A DNA stretch of 64,000 bases from NVTR01 sp036479015 (GTDB lineage Bacteria; Pseudomonadota; Alphaproteobacteria; Rhodobacterales; Rhodobacteraceae). The stretch is from contig JAZGFB010000047.1 in assembly GCA_036479015.1 (NCBI GenBank), positions 186,001-250,000 on the forward strand, in the 5' to 3' direction. The notes beneath the pieces were generated by a model. It had not been told where the DNA came from. It was given only the letters and a program-made list of their open reading frames with translations, and ran no database searches. A program made the translations under genes and the position numbers. Shown one piece after another: positions 1 to 8,673 of the stretch (its first letter is position 1; each line of letters begins with the position of its first letter).

Positions 1-37
1 AGAAACCGGCAACCAGTTCTTCATCCGCAAAAAGTAA
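1..37 (+). CDS. C-terminal end of an unidentified protein
   Basis: Only the last 11 codons are inside the window, read from base 2 and ending in TAA at 35-37; the peptide ends QFFIRKK. The reading frame is open back to the edge, and a GC-rich hairpin follows immediately, so this is probably the true 3' end of a rightward gene facing rne. The fragment is too short to name. Confidence 0.5.
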   Translation, partial: ETGNQFFIRKK

Positions 38-56
38 CGCCGGGATCACCCCGGCG
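38..56. terminator. Hairpin between convergent gene ends
   Basis: A perfect 7-bp stem (CGCCGGG at 38-44 and CCCGGCG at 50-56) with a 5-nt loop lies between the rightward gene ending at 37 and rne ending at 71. There is no strong T-run on either side. It may act as a bidirectional terminator or a 3'-end stabiliser. Confidence 0.5.
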
Positions 57-70
57 CTACATTCTGCAAT

Positions 71-2800
71 TTATTTACCCAGTGACCACCAGCCGCGTTT
101 CTTCGGCTTATCCGGTTCAGTGGTCGTGACCACAGGCTCTGGCGTTTCAACAGGCACAGCCTTAGCAACTTTTGCCTTAGCAGGCTTGGCCTTGGCCGCT
201 GGTTTGGCGTCTTCTACCTTAGCCTTTGGCTTGGCCCTGCTACGGGCCGGTTTTTTGGCGGGCTTTGGACTGTCTTCCTTAGCCTCAACCTCTGGCGTAT
301 CAGCCACAGGTTCAGCCACGGCTTCTACCTTTTTCGCGCGTGACCGCCGCTTTGGCTTGGCCGGGGCTTCGCTTTCGGCGGGCGCGGGCGCTGGAACCGG
401 GGTTGCCACTTGGGCTTCCACCGGGGTTTCAGTGCTCTCAACCACGACCGCAGCTTTAGGCTTACGACTGCGGCTGCGCGTTACCTTTTTGACGGGCTTT
501 TCGGCTTCCGCAACGGCTTCAACCGTATCAGACGCGGCAGCCTGGGCAGGTTCCGCTTGCGCTGGCGCTGTGCTGTCCGCAGCCGCGTCAACCGGCGTAT
601 CTGCACCGTTCATCACAATTGCAGCGCCGTTTTCGCCCTGTGTCTGGTTGTCATCACCGCCCCGGCCCCGCCGACGACGCCGACGCCGACGCCGCTTTTT
701 AGGTGCCTGGCCATCCTCGGTGTCCTGGGTGTTCTGGACATTCTGGGCATTTTCGTTTGCTTCGGCTTCAACCACCTCTGCATCCTCGACACCTTCAGCA
801 CCATCAATATCCGCCATCAATGACGCATCCACTGACACGACTGGTGTTGTCACCTCGGCCACAACCCGGGTCGCGGTCTTGAACTTTTCGATGGAAAAAT
901 CAGGCGAAATCAGGAACGGGTCTGCTTCCACCCGAACCGACATGCCGTAAACAGCTTCGATCCCGGCGATATGCTCGCGCTTTTGGTTGACCAGGTAATT
1001 GGCAATCGCCACCGGCGCTTTCACCAGAACCTCGCGGGAACGGCGGCGCACGCCTTCCTCTTCCAGCTGGCGCAAGATCGACAGCGACAGGTTGTCGTCC
1101 GACCGGATAAGACCCGTGCCATGGCAATGGGCGCAGGGCTGGGTCGTTGCTTCGATCATACCGGGGCGCAGACGCTGGCGCGACATTTCCAGCAGACCAA
1201 AACCAGATATCCGGCCCACCTGAATGCGGGCACGGTCCGATTTCAGCCGGTCTTTGAAACGTTTTTCAACAGCCGTGTTGTTGCGCCGCTCATCCATGTC
1301 GATGTAATCGATCACGATCAGACCGGCCAGATCGCGCAGGCGCAGCTGGCGCGCAACTTCGTCTGACGCTTCCAGATTGGTCTTAAGCGCGGTGTCCTCG
1401 ATCGAATTTTCCTTGGTCGCGCGACCCGAATTGACGTCAATCGCCACCAGCGCCTCGGTCACCCCGATCACGATGTAACCGCCAGATTTCAGCTGAACCG
1501 TGGGGTTAAACATAGACCCCAGATAAGCTTCGACCTGATAGCGCGCGAACAACGGCAGCGGTTCTTTGTACAGCTTCACGTTTTTCGCATGCGACGGCAT
1601 GATCATTTTCATGAATTCTTTGGCAACGGCATAACCAGCGTCACCTTCAACAAACACTTCGTCGATCTCTTTGTTATAAAGATCACGGATCGAGCGTTTG
1701 ATCAGATTGCCTTCTTCATAGATCTTGGCAGGCGCCGTAGATTTCAGCGTCAGCTCGCGGATCTGTTCCCACATGCGTTGCAGGTATTCGTAATCGCGAT
1801 TGATCTCGGTCTTGGTGCGTTGTGCACCCGCGGTGCGAATGATCAGACCAGCGCCTTCTGGCACCTCAATCTGATTGGCAATTTCTTTCAGCTTCTTACG
1901 GTCAGGTGCGTTGGTGATCTTGCGTGAAATTCCACCACCACGGGCGGTGTTGGGCATCAGCACACAATAGCGCCCCGCCAGCGACAGGTATGTCGTCAGC
2001 GCCGCGCCCTTGTTGCCGCGTTCTTCCTTAACAACCTGAACCAGCAGTATCTGGCGCACCTTGATCACTTCTTGGATCTTGTACTTCTTGGGGCGCTGCT
2101 TGCGCGGTGGCCGAATTTCTTCCGACACATCTTCGTCAGCAACGCTTTCAATGCTGTCGTCTTTTTCGGTCGCATCGGCTGCCTTTGGCGCATCTTCATC
2201 CGGCACTTCGTCAGTAAGCGCTTCTGTGGCGTCTGTGGCGTCTGGTGTTTCAACAGATGCTGGCGCGTCTTGCGGCGTGTCAGCCACAGCAACCGCAGGC
2301 ACTGTGCCTTCTACGGTATCAACGCGTGCATCACCGTCCTCTGCCTCAGCCTGAAAATCAACGACATCCATTCCTGAAATGTCGCTTTCCTTGGTGACAA
2401 CGGCGTCAGCTGTTTCTGTGCTTGCTGCTTTGGATCGCCCGCGACCACGGCCGCGCTTGGGCTTATCTGCCCGGTTGCGTTTTTCTTCCTCATCCTCAGC
2501 CTGTTGCTTGGCATAGGCACGTTCTTCGGCCATCAGGGCCTCACGGTCGGCCACAGGAATTTGGTAGTAATCCGGGTGAACCTCAGAGAACGCCAGAAAA
2601 CCGTGGCGGTTTCCGCCATAGTCGATGAACGCCGCCTGCAGCGACGGTTCAACCCGTGTCACCTTTGCTAAATAGATATTGCCAGCTAGCTGGCGTTTGT
2701 TTTCCGATTCAAAGTCGAATTCCTCAACCTTGTTTCCGTCAACCACAACCACACGGGTCTCTTCCGCGTGGGTGGCGTCGATAAGCATTTTCTTTGCCAT
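71..2800 (-). CDS. rne: Ribonuclease E (Rne/Rng family)
   Basis: Endoribonuclease E, the core of the RNA degradosome, cutting single-stranded RNA in mRNA decay and rRNA/tRNA maturation. The 909-residue protein starts MAKKMLIDAT, preceded by AGAGA at suitable spacing; the frame stays open to 2989 but that extension is Arg-rich and unlike the family. An S1 RNA-binding domain (about 37-290) is interrupted at about 90-235 by a long acidic Glu/Asp/Ala insert, common in alphaproteobacterial RNase E. The DNase I-like domain has the two metal aspartates, D455 (DVNSGR) and D498 (VIDYIDM), and the Zn-link CAHC at 556-559. The C-terminal third is low-complexity Lys/Ala/Pro with a run of ten arginines, the usual unstructured scaffold for RNA and partner binding. 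The gene follows a leader of about 400 nt. Confidence 0.97.
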   Translation of the reverse strand: MAKKMLIDATHAEETRVVVVDGNKVEEFDFESENKRQLAGNIYLAKVTRVEPSLQAAFIDYGGNRHGFLAFSEVHPDYYQIPVADREALMAEERAYAKQQAEDEEEKRNRADKPKRGRGRGRSKAASTETADAVVTKESDISGMDVVDFQAEAEDGDARVDTVEGTVPAVAVADTPQDAPASVETPDATDATEALTDEVPDEDAPKAADATEKDDSIESVADEDVSEEIRPPRKQRPKKYKIQEVIKVRQILLVQVVKEERGNKGAALTTYLSLAGRYCVLMPNTARGGGISRKITNAPDRKKLKEIANQIEVPEGAGLIIRTAGAQRTKTEINRDYEYLQRMWEQIRELTLKSTAPAKIYEEGNLIKRSIRDLYNKEIDEVFVEGDAGYAVAKEFMKMIMPSHAKNVKLYKEPLPLFARYQVEAYLGSMFNPTVQLKSGGYIVIGVTEALVAIDVNSGRATKENSIEDTALKTNLEASDEVARQLRLRDLAGLIVIDYIDMDERRNNTAVEKRFKDRLKSDRARIQVGRISGFGLLEMSRQRLRPGMIEATTQPCAHCHGTGLIRSDDNLSLSILRQLEEEGVRRRSREVLVKAPVAIANYLVNQKREHIAGIEAVYGMSVRVEADPFLISPDFSIEKFKTATRVVAEVTTPVVSVDASLMADIDGAEGVEDAEVVEAEANENAQNVQNTQDTEDGQAPKKRRRRRRRRRGRGGDDNQTQGENGAAIVMNGADTPVDAAADSTAPAQAEPAQAAASDTVEAVAEAEKPVKKVTRSRSRKPKAAVVVESTETPVEAQVATPVPAPAPAESEAPAKPKRRSRAKKVEAVAEPVADTPEVEAKEDSPKPAKKPARSRAKPKAKVEDAKPAAKAKPAKAKVAKAVPVETPEPVVTTTEPDKPKKRGWWSLGK

Positions 2801-3208
2801 GTTATCTCTTTGTGCACCATGTCCAAAGGTGCCGCCCTTGCGGGCCGCAATCGTTGCAGATGGTGTCTTGTTAAAGCGATTGATGGCGTGCCGACAGGCA
2901 TCAGGCTGACCAAACTGGCCCCTGGCTGAACTGTCATTGTAACTGCGCGCCTCATCGCGTTTTCTTTCCAGGGCAGTTATCCGCCCCAATTAATGGCCCG
3001 GCATCCTGTCAGGATGCGGACAAACTGTTGGCCATTCGGCCTTTTCTAACTGGTATCCCGGCATGCGCGGCCCTTTGCCTGCGCGGCCCAAAAATCAGCA
3101 AAAACTCGCACGGACCGGCGCAAAACAGCGCAGCCCGTGCTGCTAACATAAGGGAAACTACCCCTTCATTACAATGATAAATCCGCCCAAAATTCAATTC
3201 CGCGCCAA
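2801..3208 (-). promoter_or_regulatory. Long leader/promoter region of rne
   Basis: This 408-base gap between dctD and rne holds no convincing gene. Short ORFs on both strands lack ribosome sites and family features. It contains a perfect 6-bp hairpin (GCATCC-TGTCA-GGATGC, 3001-3017). rne leaders in other bacteria are long and used for autoregulation by RNase E cleavage; that role here is inferred from position and length only. Confidence 0.4.
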
Positions 3209-4528
3209 TTACAGATAATCTGACCGGCTCAGACCGTATTTCGCCATCTTTTCATTCAGGGTCCGCCTTGGCAGCGACAATTCTTCCATCACCGCAACAA
3301 TACTGCCCTTATGGCGGCGCATGGTGTTGTCGATCAGCATCCGCTCAAAGGCATCCACGTATTCCTTTAGCGGTTTGCCATCGGTGGTCACCGACACCTC
3401 GGCCACATCATCATCCGCCATCAACAGCGACGCGATAGACCCCGACCCCCGCCGTGCTTGCAACACCGCGCGTTCCGATATGTTGGACAATTGCCGAATG
3501 TTTCCCGGCCAGGGCGCCTGCAACAGCTGGGCGGCCTCCTGGGCTGAAAGCTCGGGCGCATCACAGCCGTATTCATCGGCAAACTGTTCGGTAAACCTGG
3601 TGAAGAGCGTCAAAATATCTTCGCCGCGATTGCGCAGTGGCGGCAGGGTAATTTTCATGGCTGCAAGCCGGTAAAACAGATCAGGGCGCAACATGTCTTC
3701 ACAGGTTTTACCCTGTTCCTGCAGGTTTGATATCGCCACAATCCGGGTTTCCGCCGGGCTGCCCTGGTCGTTTATCCAGGTCAACAACCGTGCCTGCAAA
3801 TGCTGTGACAGGGCTTCAATGTCTTCCAGCACAAGCGTACCACCGCGGGCCTCTTCTATCAGCGGTATCAGATCGCCCGCCTCGACAGGACCAAACAGCT
3901 TTTTGCCTAGCGTCACCTCATCATAGGCGGCGCAGGACACCAGCACGAATTTCTTGCCAGCCTTGGCACCCACCGCATGCAGGGCGTGGGCTACCACGGT
4001 TTTTCCGGTTCCGGTTTCGCCATCAATCAGCACATGGCCATCGGCCTGGCCCAGATCCAGAATGTCTTCGCGCAACCGCTCCATAACCGGCGAGGTTCCC
4101 ACCAGCTTTTTCATGATCGTGGTGCCGTCGGCCAGTTCGCGGCGCAAGGCCCGGCTGTCCAGTGTCAAACGGCGCGCAGTGGTTGCCCGCTTTACCAGCT
4201 CGGTCATTTTATCCGGGTTGAACGGCTTTTCCAGAAAATCAAATGCCCCAAGGCGCATCGCTTCCACGGCCATAGGAACATCACCATGCCCGGTGATCAT
4301 GATCACCGGCAGCGCAGAATCCAACCCCATCAGCTTTTGCAAAAACTGCATACCATCCATGCCGGGCATCTTGATATCGGACACAACCACGCCAGCATAG
4401 TCAGACCCAATTGTCTTTAGCGCCAACTCGGCCCCGTCAAAGGTTTCAGTTTCAAAACCTGACAATGACAGCCACTGGCTGATTGACTGGCGCATGTCAT
4501 TTTCGTCATCAACAATTGCGATCTTCAT
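3209..4528 (-). CDS. dctD: DctD-type C4-dicarboxylate response regulator, GAFTGA loop absent
   Basis: Response regulator paired with the kinase encoded just upstream (16-bp gap). Residues 1-115 form the receiver domain with phospho-acceptor D51 (SDIKMPGMDG) and K101. Residues 135-370 form an AAA+ domain of the NtrC/DctD type with Walker A GETGTGKT (170-177), the RPDLFYRL arginine-finger region and the sensor-II motif PGNIRQL. Residues 390-439 form a Fis-type helix-turn-helix. The segment that should carry GAFTGA, the sigma-54 contact loop, is shortened to LFGPVEAGDLIPLIEEARGG, and Walker B reads LVLEDIE instead of LFLDEI. It may therefore regulate without sigma-54, as described for Rhodobacter capsulatus NtrC. 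No dctPQM transporter genes are in the window, so the dicarboxylate assignment rests on the gene pair. Confidence 0.85.
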   Translation of the reverse strand: MKIAIVDDENDMRQSISQWLSLSGFETETFDGAELALKTIGSDYAGVVVSDIKMPGMDGMQFLQKLMGLDSALPVIMITGHGDVPMAVEAMRLGAFDFLEKPFNPDKMTELVKRATTARRLTLDSRALRRELADGTTIMKKLVGTSPVMERLREDILDLGQADGHVLIDGETGTGKTVVAHALHAVGAKAGKKFVLVSCAAYDEVTLGKKLFGPVEAGDLIPLIEEARGGTLVLEDIEALSQHLQARLLTWINDQGSPAETRIVAISNLQEQGKTCEDMLRPDLFYRLAAMKITLPPLRNRGEDILTLFTRFTEQFADEYGCDAPELSAQEAAQLLQAPWPGNIRQLSNISERAVLQARRGSGSIASLLMADDDVAEVSVTTDGKPLKEYVDAFERMLIDNTMRRHKGSIVAVMEELSLPRRTLNEKMAKYGLSRSDYL

Positions 4529-4544
4529 TTTTATCCCTCGGGTC

Positions 4545-6305
4545 TTATTCTGCCGCTTCGGCCTGTTCTTTTAATATCGGAAGTTTCATTTCAAAAACCG
4601 CCCCACCAACAGCCGCATTGCGCGCCGTTAGCCTGCCACCAAAGTCGTTTACAATTCCGCTGGAAATGGCAAGTCCCAATCCAGTGCCATCACCGGGCGC
4701 CTTTGTTGTATAAAACGGTTCAAACAAACTGTCCAAATCTTCGATCCCAATACCATTGTCACGCACAGTCAATGTCGCCGTTTCACCCGCTGAAACTATG
4801 ACATGTACCGACGGGTCTACCGCTGACTTAGTGGCGTCAATCGCGTTGCGCAGCAGGTTGATAATAACCTGCTCAAGACGTACCCGGTCCGCCTGCACCA
4901 TGACCGGTTCACGGGGCATAGAATGGGAAATCTGAACTTCCCTGCCCTTCAGTTGAGGCTCCATCATGGACAATGCTGAAGAAAATGCATCCCTAACATC
5001 AATGGGTTCAAACGCATCTCCACCTTTGCGGGCATAGCTCTTTAATTGTTTGGTAATTGAGCCCATCCGCTCAATCAGATCATCCACCCGCTGAAACGAC
5101 GACAGCGCCTCATCAGGGCGCTTGCGTTGCAACAACAGCCGCGCACCCGCCAGATAGGTTTTCATTGCTGCCAGTGGTTGGTTCAGCTCATGGCTGACAG
5201 CCGCCGACATTTCCCCCAATGCCGCCAATTTCGATGACTGGGCAATGGTTTGCTCGGCCATATTAAGGTGGTATTCCGCCTTTTCACGCTCAGCAATTTC
5301 CCGCTGGAGCGAGTCATTCAACTGGCGAAGTTCCGCTGACTCTTGCTGAAATTCCACGGATCGGGCCCGAGCCCGCAGGCTGGCAAAATAAAATGATACC
5401 GCCAGAAGAATGGCAAAGCCCATAATTTCCAAAGCCAGAACGCCGTTTACCCGCTCACGAACCGGCGAATATGGGGTAAAGGTAACCATATTCCAGCCTT
5501 GAAACGGCACGCGGTTTTCCAACCGCATCACCGCTTCCCCCAGCACAAATGCATCCACTTGAAACGCTGACCACCCCACCGCCTGCTTGACAGCCTCGGC
5601 TATTGCCGACGGCACAGACGTGACATTCAAGGCGTCTTCTTCCACCAACCCACGCCATTTGGTTTCGGTGGAAATGATGATCTGGCCCTGACTGTCGACA
5701 ACCGATACCACCTCTGAAAAACCACCCCAAGACTGTTCAAATTTGCGCAAATTGGCCTCAACCACGATCACGCCTGCCAGCTTGCCATTGCTTTCAACCT
5801 TCCGGCTGTAGTTGAAAACAAAGGCCCCCTGGTCATTGCGAAAGGTTGTGAAAACCGTGTCGTTTGAACGGAGTGCTTCAATGAAATATGGGTCTGAACG
5901 GTGATTGGCCCCCATGGTATTGCGATCAGTTGCCGCAACCACCCGCCCGCCTTCATCCAACAGCATCAACGCCGCAGCCCCGATTTCCTCATGGTAAAAA
6001 ATCAATGTTTGCGAAGATTTTGAAAAGTCAGAATTTTCCAGCGCCCGGATCAGGCTTGGCTCGCGCGCCAACAACAGCGGTACCACAGAATTTCGTTGCA
6101 GCTCGGAAATGATATTACCGGTATACAGCGCCTGGCGCACCGCAATTTGACTGCGTGTTATTTCTGTGAACCGTTCGGTCAGCCATTGGTTGGTGGCCAA
6201 AACCACAAGCACACCACATACCGTCACCAGCAATACGCCAATCCGGCCCCGCCAGGTCATCGCCGGGCGGGTTCTGTTAAAGCTTTTTCCTATTAACCGG
6301 GTCAT
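4545..6305 (-). CDS. dctB: DctB-type sensor histidine kinase
   Basis: Membrane sensor kinase expected to detect C4-dicarboxylates in the periplasm and phosphorylate the adjacent DctD. The 586-residue protein has an N-terminal membrane helix (about 21-41), a periplasmic Cache-like domain (about 45-285), a second helix (about 288-310), a coiled-coil linker rich in Glu and Gln, the H-box SHELNQP with H372, and a C-terminal ATPase domain with NLLRNAID, DNGIGI and GTGLGLAIS. The arrangement without HAMP and with two helices bracketing a double Cache domain matches DctB. It lies 43 bp downstream of purQ in the same direction, so some read-through from the pur genes is possible. No clear Shine-Dalgarno sequence precedes the ATG; M16 is an alternative start. 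Confidence 0.88.
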   Translation of the reverse strand: MTRLIGKSFNRTRPAMTWRGRIGVLLVTVCGVLVVLATNQWLTERFTEITRSQIAVRQALYTGNIISELQRNSVVPLLLAREPSLIRALENSDFSKSSQTLIFYHEEIGAAALMLLDEGGRVVAATDRNTMGANHRSDPYFIEALRSNDTVFTTFRNDQGAFVFNYSRKVESNGKLAGVIVVEANLRKFEQSWGGFSEVVSVVDSQGQIIISTETKWRGLVEEDALNVTSVPSAIAEAVKQAVGWSAFQVDAFVLGEAVMRLENRVPFQGWNMVTFTPYSPVRERVNGVLALEIMGFAILLAVSFYFASLRARARSVEFQQESAELRQLNDSLQREIAEREKAEYHLNMAEQTIAQSSKLAALGEMSAAVSHELNQPLAAMKTYLAGARLLLQRKRPDEALSSFQRVDDLIERMGSITKQLKSYARKGGDAFEPIDVRDAFSSALSMMEPQLKGREVQISHSMPREPVMVQADRVRLEQVIINLLRNAIDATKSAVDPSVHVIVSAGETATLTVRDNGIGIEDLDSLFEPFYTTKAPGDGTGLGLAISSGIVNDFGGRLTARNAAVGGAVFEMKLPILKEQAEAAE

Positions 6306-6348
6306 GGGCCCAGACTACGCGGCTAAAACCGTGGGCTCAAGCCAAGCT

Positions 6349-7017
6349 TCAGGCATTTTCCATGACCGCGCATAGGGACGTGAACAGCCCAGCACCATCG
6401 TCGCCGCCATGTTGCGTATCAATGGCCCTTTCAGGATGCGGCATCAGCCCCAGAACCCGGCGGTTCTCACTCAGAACCCCGGCGACATCGCCGCAGGAAC
6501 CATTGGGGTTATCCAAATATCGGAACGCCACCCGGTCAGCATCATCCAGCTCTTGCAACAGATCTGCACTTACAATGTAATTTCCGTCGTGATGCGCCAC
6601 CGGCAATGTCAGTTCTTGGTCCTTGCTATAACCAGACGTAAACGCGCTGTCACTGGTGCCAACTCGCAGGCCAACGTCACGACAGACAAATTTCAAACCG
6701 GCATTGCGCATCAACGCCCCTGGCAGCAGCCCGGTTTCCGTCAAAACCTGAAACCCGTTACAAATGCCAATAACATAACCACCGGCATTGGCGTGTTTCA
6801 CAATCGCCTGTGACACCGGCGACTGCGCCGCAATCGCCCCACAGCGCAGATAATCGCCAAACGAAAATCCGCCCGGAATGCCGATCACATCCAGCCCGTC
6901 GGGCAGGCTGGTTTCCTTGTGCCAGATCATGGTGACATCAGCACCCGCCTGGGCAAATCCCTTGGCCAAGTCACGGTCACAGTTTGACCCGGGAAAAACG
7001 ATCACACCGGCGCGCAT
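6349..7017 (-). CDS. purQ: Phosphoribosylformylglycinamidine synthase subunit PurQ (glutaminase)
   Basis: Glutamine amidotransferase subunit of the three-part FGAM synthase (PurL-PurQ-PurS), supplying ammonia for the fourth step of purine synthesis. The 222-residue protein is a class I glutaminase: it starts MRAGVIVFPGSNCDRD, has the nucleophile in GICNGFQ and the His/Glu of the triad in MPHPERA. Its ATG shares one base with the stop of purS, so the two are translationally coupled. The small PurQ plus PurS arrangement implies a short PurL encoded elsewhere. Confidence 0.97.
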   Translation of the reverse strand: MRAGVIVFPGSNCDRDLAKGFAQAGADVTMIWHKETSLPDGLDVIGIPGGFSFGDYLRCGAIAAQSPVSQAIVKHANAGGYVIGICNGFQVLTETGLLPGALMRNAGLKFVCRDVGLRVGTSDSAFTSGYSKDQELTLPVAHHDGNYIVSADLLQELDDADRVAFRYLDNPNGSCGDVAGVLSENRRVLGLMPHPERAIDTQHGGDDGAGLFTSLCAVMENA

Positions 7018-7256
7018 CAGCTGATTTCCACGGTGTAGCTTTCGATCACCGTATTGGCCAAAAGCTTTTCGCACATCTTGGTCACAGTCGCGCGGGCCGC
7101 ATCAGCGTCGATCTCGGCCAGTTCCAACTCAATCACCTTGCCCTGGCGCACCCCAGTGACACCCTCAAACCCCAATGCCCCCAGCGCGTGGCGCACAGCT
7201 TCCCCCTGCGGGTCAAGAACCCCGGCCTTTAACATTACGTGTACACGTGCCTTCAT
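7017..7256 (-). CDS. purS: Phosphoribosylformylglycinamidine synthase subunit PurS
   Basis: Small structural subunit that joins PurL and PurQ in FGAM synthase. The protein is 79 residues and begins MKARVHVMLKAGVLDPQG, the usual PurS opening followed by the GxxV(R/K)QGK motif. I chose the ATG at 7256, preceded by GGGGA nine bases upstream, rather than a TTG two codons earlier. The gene sits 24 bp after purC and overlaps purQ, giving a purC-purS-purQ operon. Confidence 0.96.
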   Translation of the reverse strand: MKARVHVMLKAGVLDPQGEAVRHALGALGFEGVTGVRQGKVIELELAEIDADAARATVTKMCEKLLANTVIESYTVEIS

Positions 7257-7280
7257 CTGCAATTTTCCCCGAAAGTGTTA

Positions 7281-8042
7281 TTAGTTGATCAGCGTTGGCT
7301 TGACCGAATGGGTGGCATTGGTTGGCAATACCCCCAACCGGCGCGCAACTTCTGCATAGGCGGCGGTCAGATCACCCAGATCGCGGCGGAACACGTCTTT
7401 ATCCAGCTTTTCACCGGTCTTTTTGTCCCACAAACGGCAACTGTCCGGGCTGATTTCATCGGCCACGATCAGACGCATAAAGTCGCCCTCCCAGACCCGG
7501 CCAATTTCAATTTTGAAATCAACCAGCTGAATATCGACGCCATATAAAACACCCGACAGAAAATCATTAACCCGTAGCGCCAGCGCCACGATATCATCCA
7601 GATCCTGCTGCGACGCCCAGCCAAAGGCAATAATGTATTCCTCAGGCACCAGCGGGTCGCCCAGCTTGTCGTCCTTATAGGAAAACTCAATGATCGGCCG
7701 GGGCAATTGCGTGCCCTCATCCATACCCAACCGCTTAGACATCGACCCTGCAGCATAGTTGCGCACGATGACCTCAAGCGGAATAATTTCAGCAGACCGG
7801 ATCAACTGCTCGCGCATATTCAAGCGTTTGATGAAATGAGTCGGCACCCCAATGCCCGCCAAACCGGTCATGAAAAATTCACTTAACCGGTTGTTCAAAA
7901 CACCCTTACCATCAATCACAGCCTTTTTTTCGGCATTGAAAGCGGTGGCATCATCCTTGAAATACTGAACAAAAGTCCCCGGTTCCGGGCCTTCATACAA
8001 AATTTTTGCCTTGCCTTCGTAGATCTTTTTGCGACGTGCCAT
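7281..8042 (-). CDS. purC: SAICAR synthase (phosphoribosylaminoimidazole-succinocarboxamide synthase)
   Basis: Joins aspartate to CAIR with ATP to form SAICAR in purine synthesis. The 253-residue protein starts MARRKKIYEGKAKILYEG, the conserved ATP-binding opening of PurC, and contains the motifs EVIVRN and SCRLWD. An excellent GGAGG lies before the ATG at 8042; the longer frame upstream adds a non-conserved stretch. It is the first gene of purCSQ and is divergent from the ATPase zeta gene, with about 160 bp between their starts. Confidence 0.97.
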   Translation of the reverse strand: MARRKKIYEGKAKILYEGPEPGTFVQYFKDDATAFNAEKKAVIDGKGVLNNRLSEFFMTGLAGIGVPTHFIKRLNMREQLIRSAEIIPLEVIVRNYAAGSMSKRLGMDEGTQLPRPIIEFSYKDDKLGDPLVPEEYIIAFGWASQQDLDDIVALALRVNDFLSGVLYGVDIQLVDFKIEIGRVWEGDFMRLIVADEISPDSCRLWDKKTGEKLDKDVFRRDLGDLTAAYAEVARRLGVLPTNATHSVKPTLIN

Positions 8043-8201
8043 CTGGCCTCCGGTTTTACAGACGCCCAAGTTAAGCCCACGCCCGTTTGGCGACCGTATA
8101 GGTCAAGCCCCGTACCGCTGCAAGAACTGCTCTTGCCCTTGCGGCCACGTTCCACACAGGCCATATCTACCGCAACAGCACCGCAAAAAATGAGGACCGA
8201 C

Positions 8202-8516
8202 ATGAACAGCTTTAAAGACCGTGAAAACGCCTTTGAAAATAAATTCGCCCATGACGCAGAAATGCAGTTCAAAGCGGATGCGCGGCGCAACAAATTGCTT
8301 GGCCAGTGGGCGGCAGGTCTTATGGGCCTGTCAGGCGACGCCGTGGCCGAATATGCCACCGCCGTTATTAAGTCTGACTTTGAAGAAGCCGGTGACGAAG
8401 ACGTTTACCGCAAAGTCGCCACTGATCTGGGCGACAAAGCCGATGAAACAACACTGCGCGCCAAAATGGCCGAACTGATGGCCGAGGCCAAATCCCAACT
8501 GATGGACGAAGCCTAA
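8202..8516 (+). CDS. F1Fo-ATPase inhibitor subunit zeta (DUF1476)
   Basis: Alphaproteobacterial zeta subunit, a small all-helical protein that blocks ATP hydrolysis by F1, first characterised in Paracoccus denitrificans. The 104 residues starting MNSFKDRENAFENKFAHDAE match the family's N-terminal inhibitory segment, followed by the conserved core FKADARRNKLLGQWAAGLMG and SDFEEAGDEDVYRKV. GAGGA lies five bases before the chosen ATG; in-frame starts further upstream are not conserved. The gene stands alone, away from the atp operon, as usual. Its stop codon is inside a 12-bp tandem repeat. Confidence 0.93.
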   Translation: MNSFKDRENAFENKFAHDAEMQFKADARRNKLLGQWAAGLMGLSGDAVAEYATAVIKSDFEEAGDEDVYRKVATDLGDKADETTLRAKMAELMAEAKSQLMDEA

Positions 8517-8543
8517 GCTGAAGCCTAAGCTGAAGCCTAAGCT
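8508..8543 (+). repeat. Three perfect 12-bp tandem repeats
   Basis: GAAGCCTAAGCT is repeated three times without mismatch (8508-8519, 8520-8531, 8532-8543). The first unit contains the final Glu-Ala codons and stop of the zeta-subunit gene, so each extra unit would again give Glu-Ala-stop and copy-number change cannot alter the protein. Probably replication slippage. Confidence 0.9.
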
Positions 8544-8561
8544 CTGGCCAAACCCCAAGTC

Positions 8562-8629
8562 TCATAATTGTTATGACAATTTTGAATTTGCCGTTGCCCC
8601 CGTTCCGTGGCATTTGCTGCACGCAACGG
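8562..8629 (+). promoter_or_regulatory. Palindrome and inverted repeat upstream of the homocysteine methyltransferase
   Basis: A 15-bp perfect palindrome TCATAATTGTTATGA (8562-8576) lies about 100 bp before the ATG at 8674, followed by a 7-bp inverted repeat (CCGTTGC at 8591-8597, GCAACGG at 8623-8629). The first resembles an operator. The second could form an RNA hairpin in the leader. I could not match the leader to a known SAM or SAH riboswitch consensus. Confidence 0.35.
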
Positions 8630-8673
8630 GCCAGCGGCCGACGCTGACCTGCTTTTTCTAGTGAAAGAACCCC

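Noticed and set aside
120..950. A 276-codon rightward frame opposite rne, rich in Ala, Ser and Thr
   Set aside because: Mirror of the low-complexity C-terminal tail of RNase E; low-complexity DNA of this kind gives long open frames on both strands.
3009..3197. A 62-codon leftward frame upstream of rne
   Set aside because: Crosses the leader hairpin, lacks a Shine-Dalgarno sequence and has an irregular composition.
8508..8543. Start of a CRISPR-like array
   Set aside because: Three contiguous 12-bp units with no spacers; a simple tandem repeat.
8580..8673. SAM-II or SAM/SAH riboswitch before the homocysteine methyltransferase
   Set aside because: I could not align the leader with the conserved cores I remember; only a simple stem is visible.
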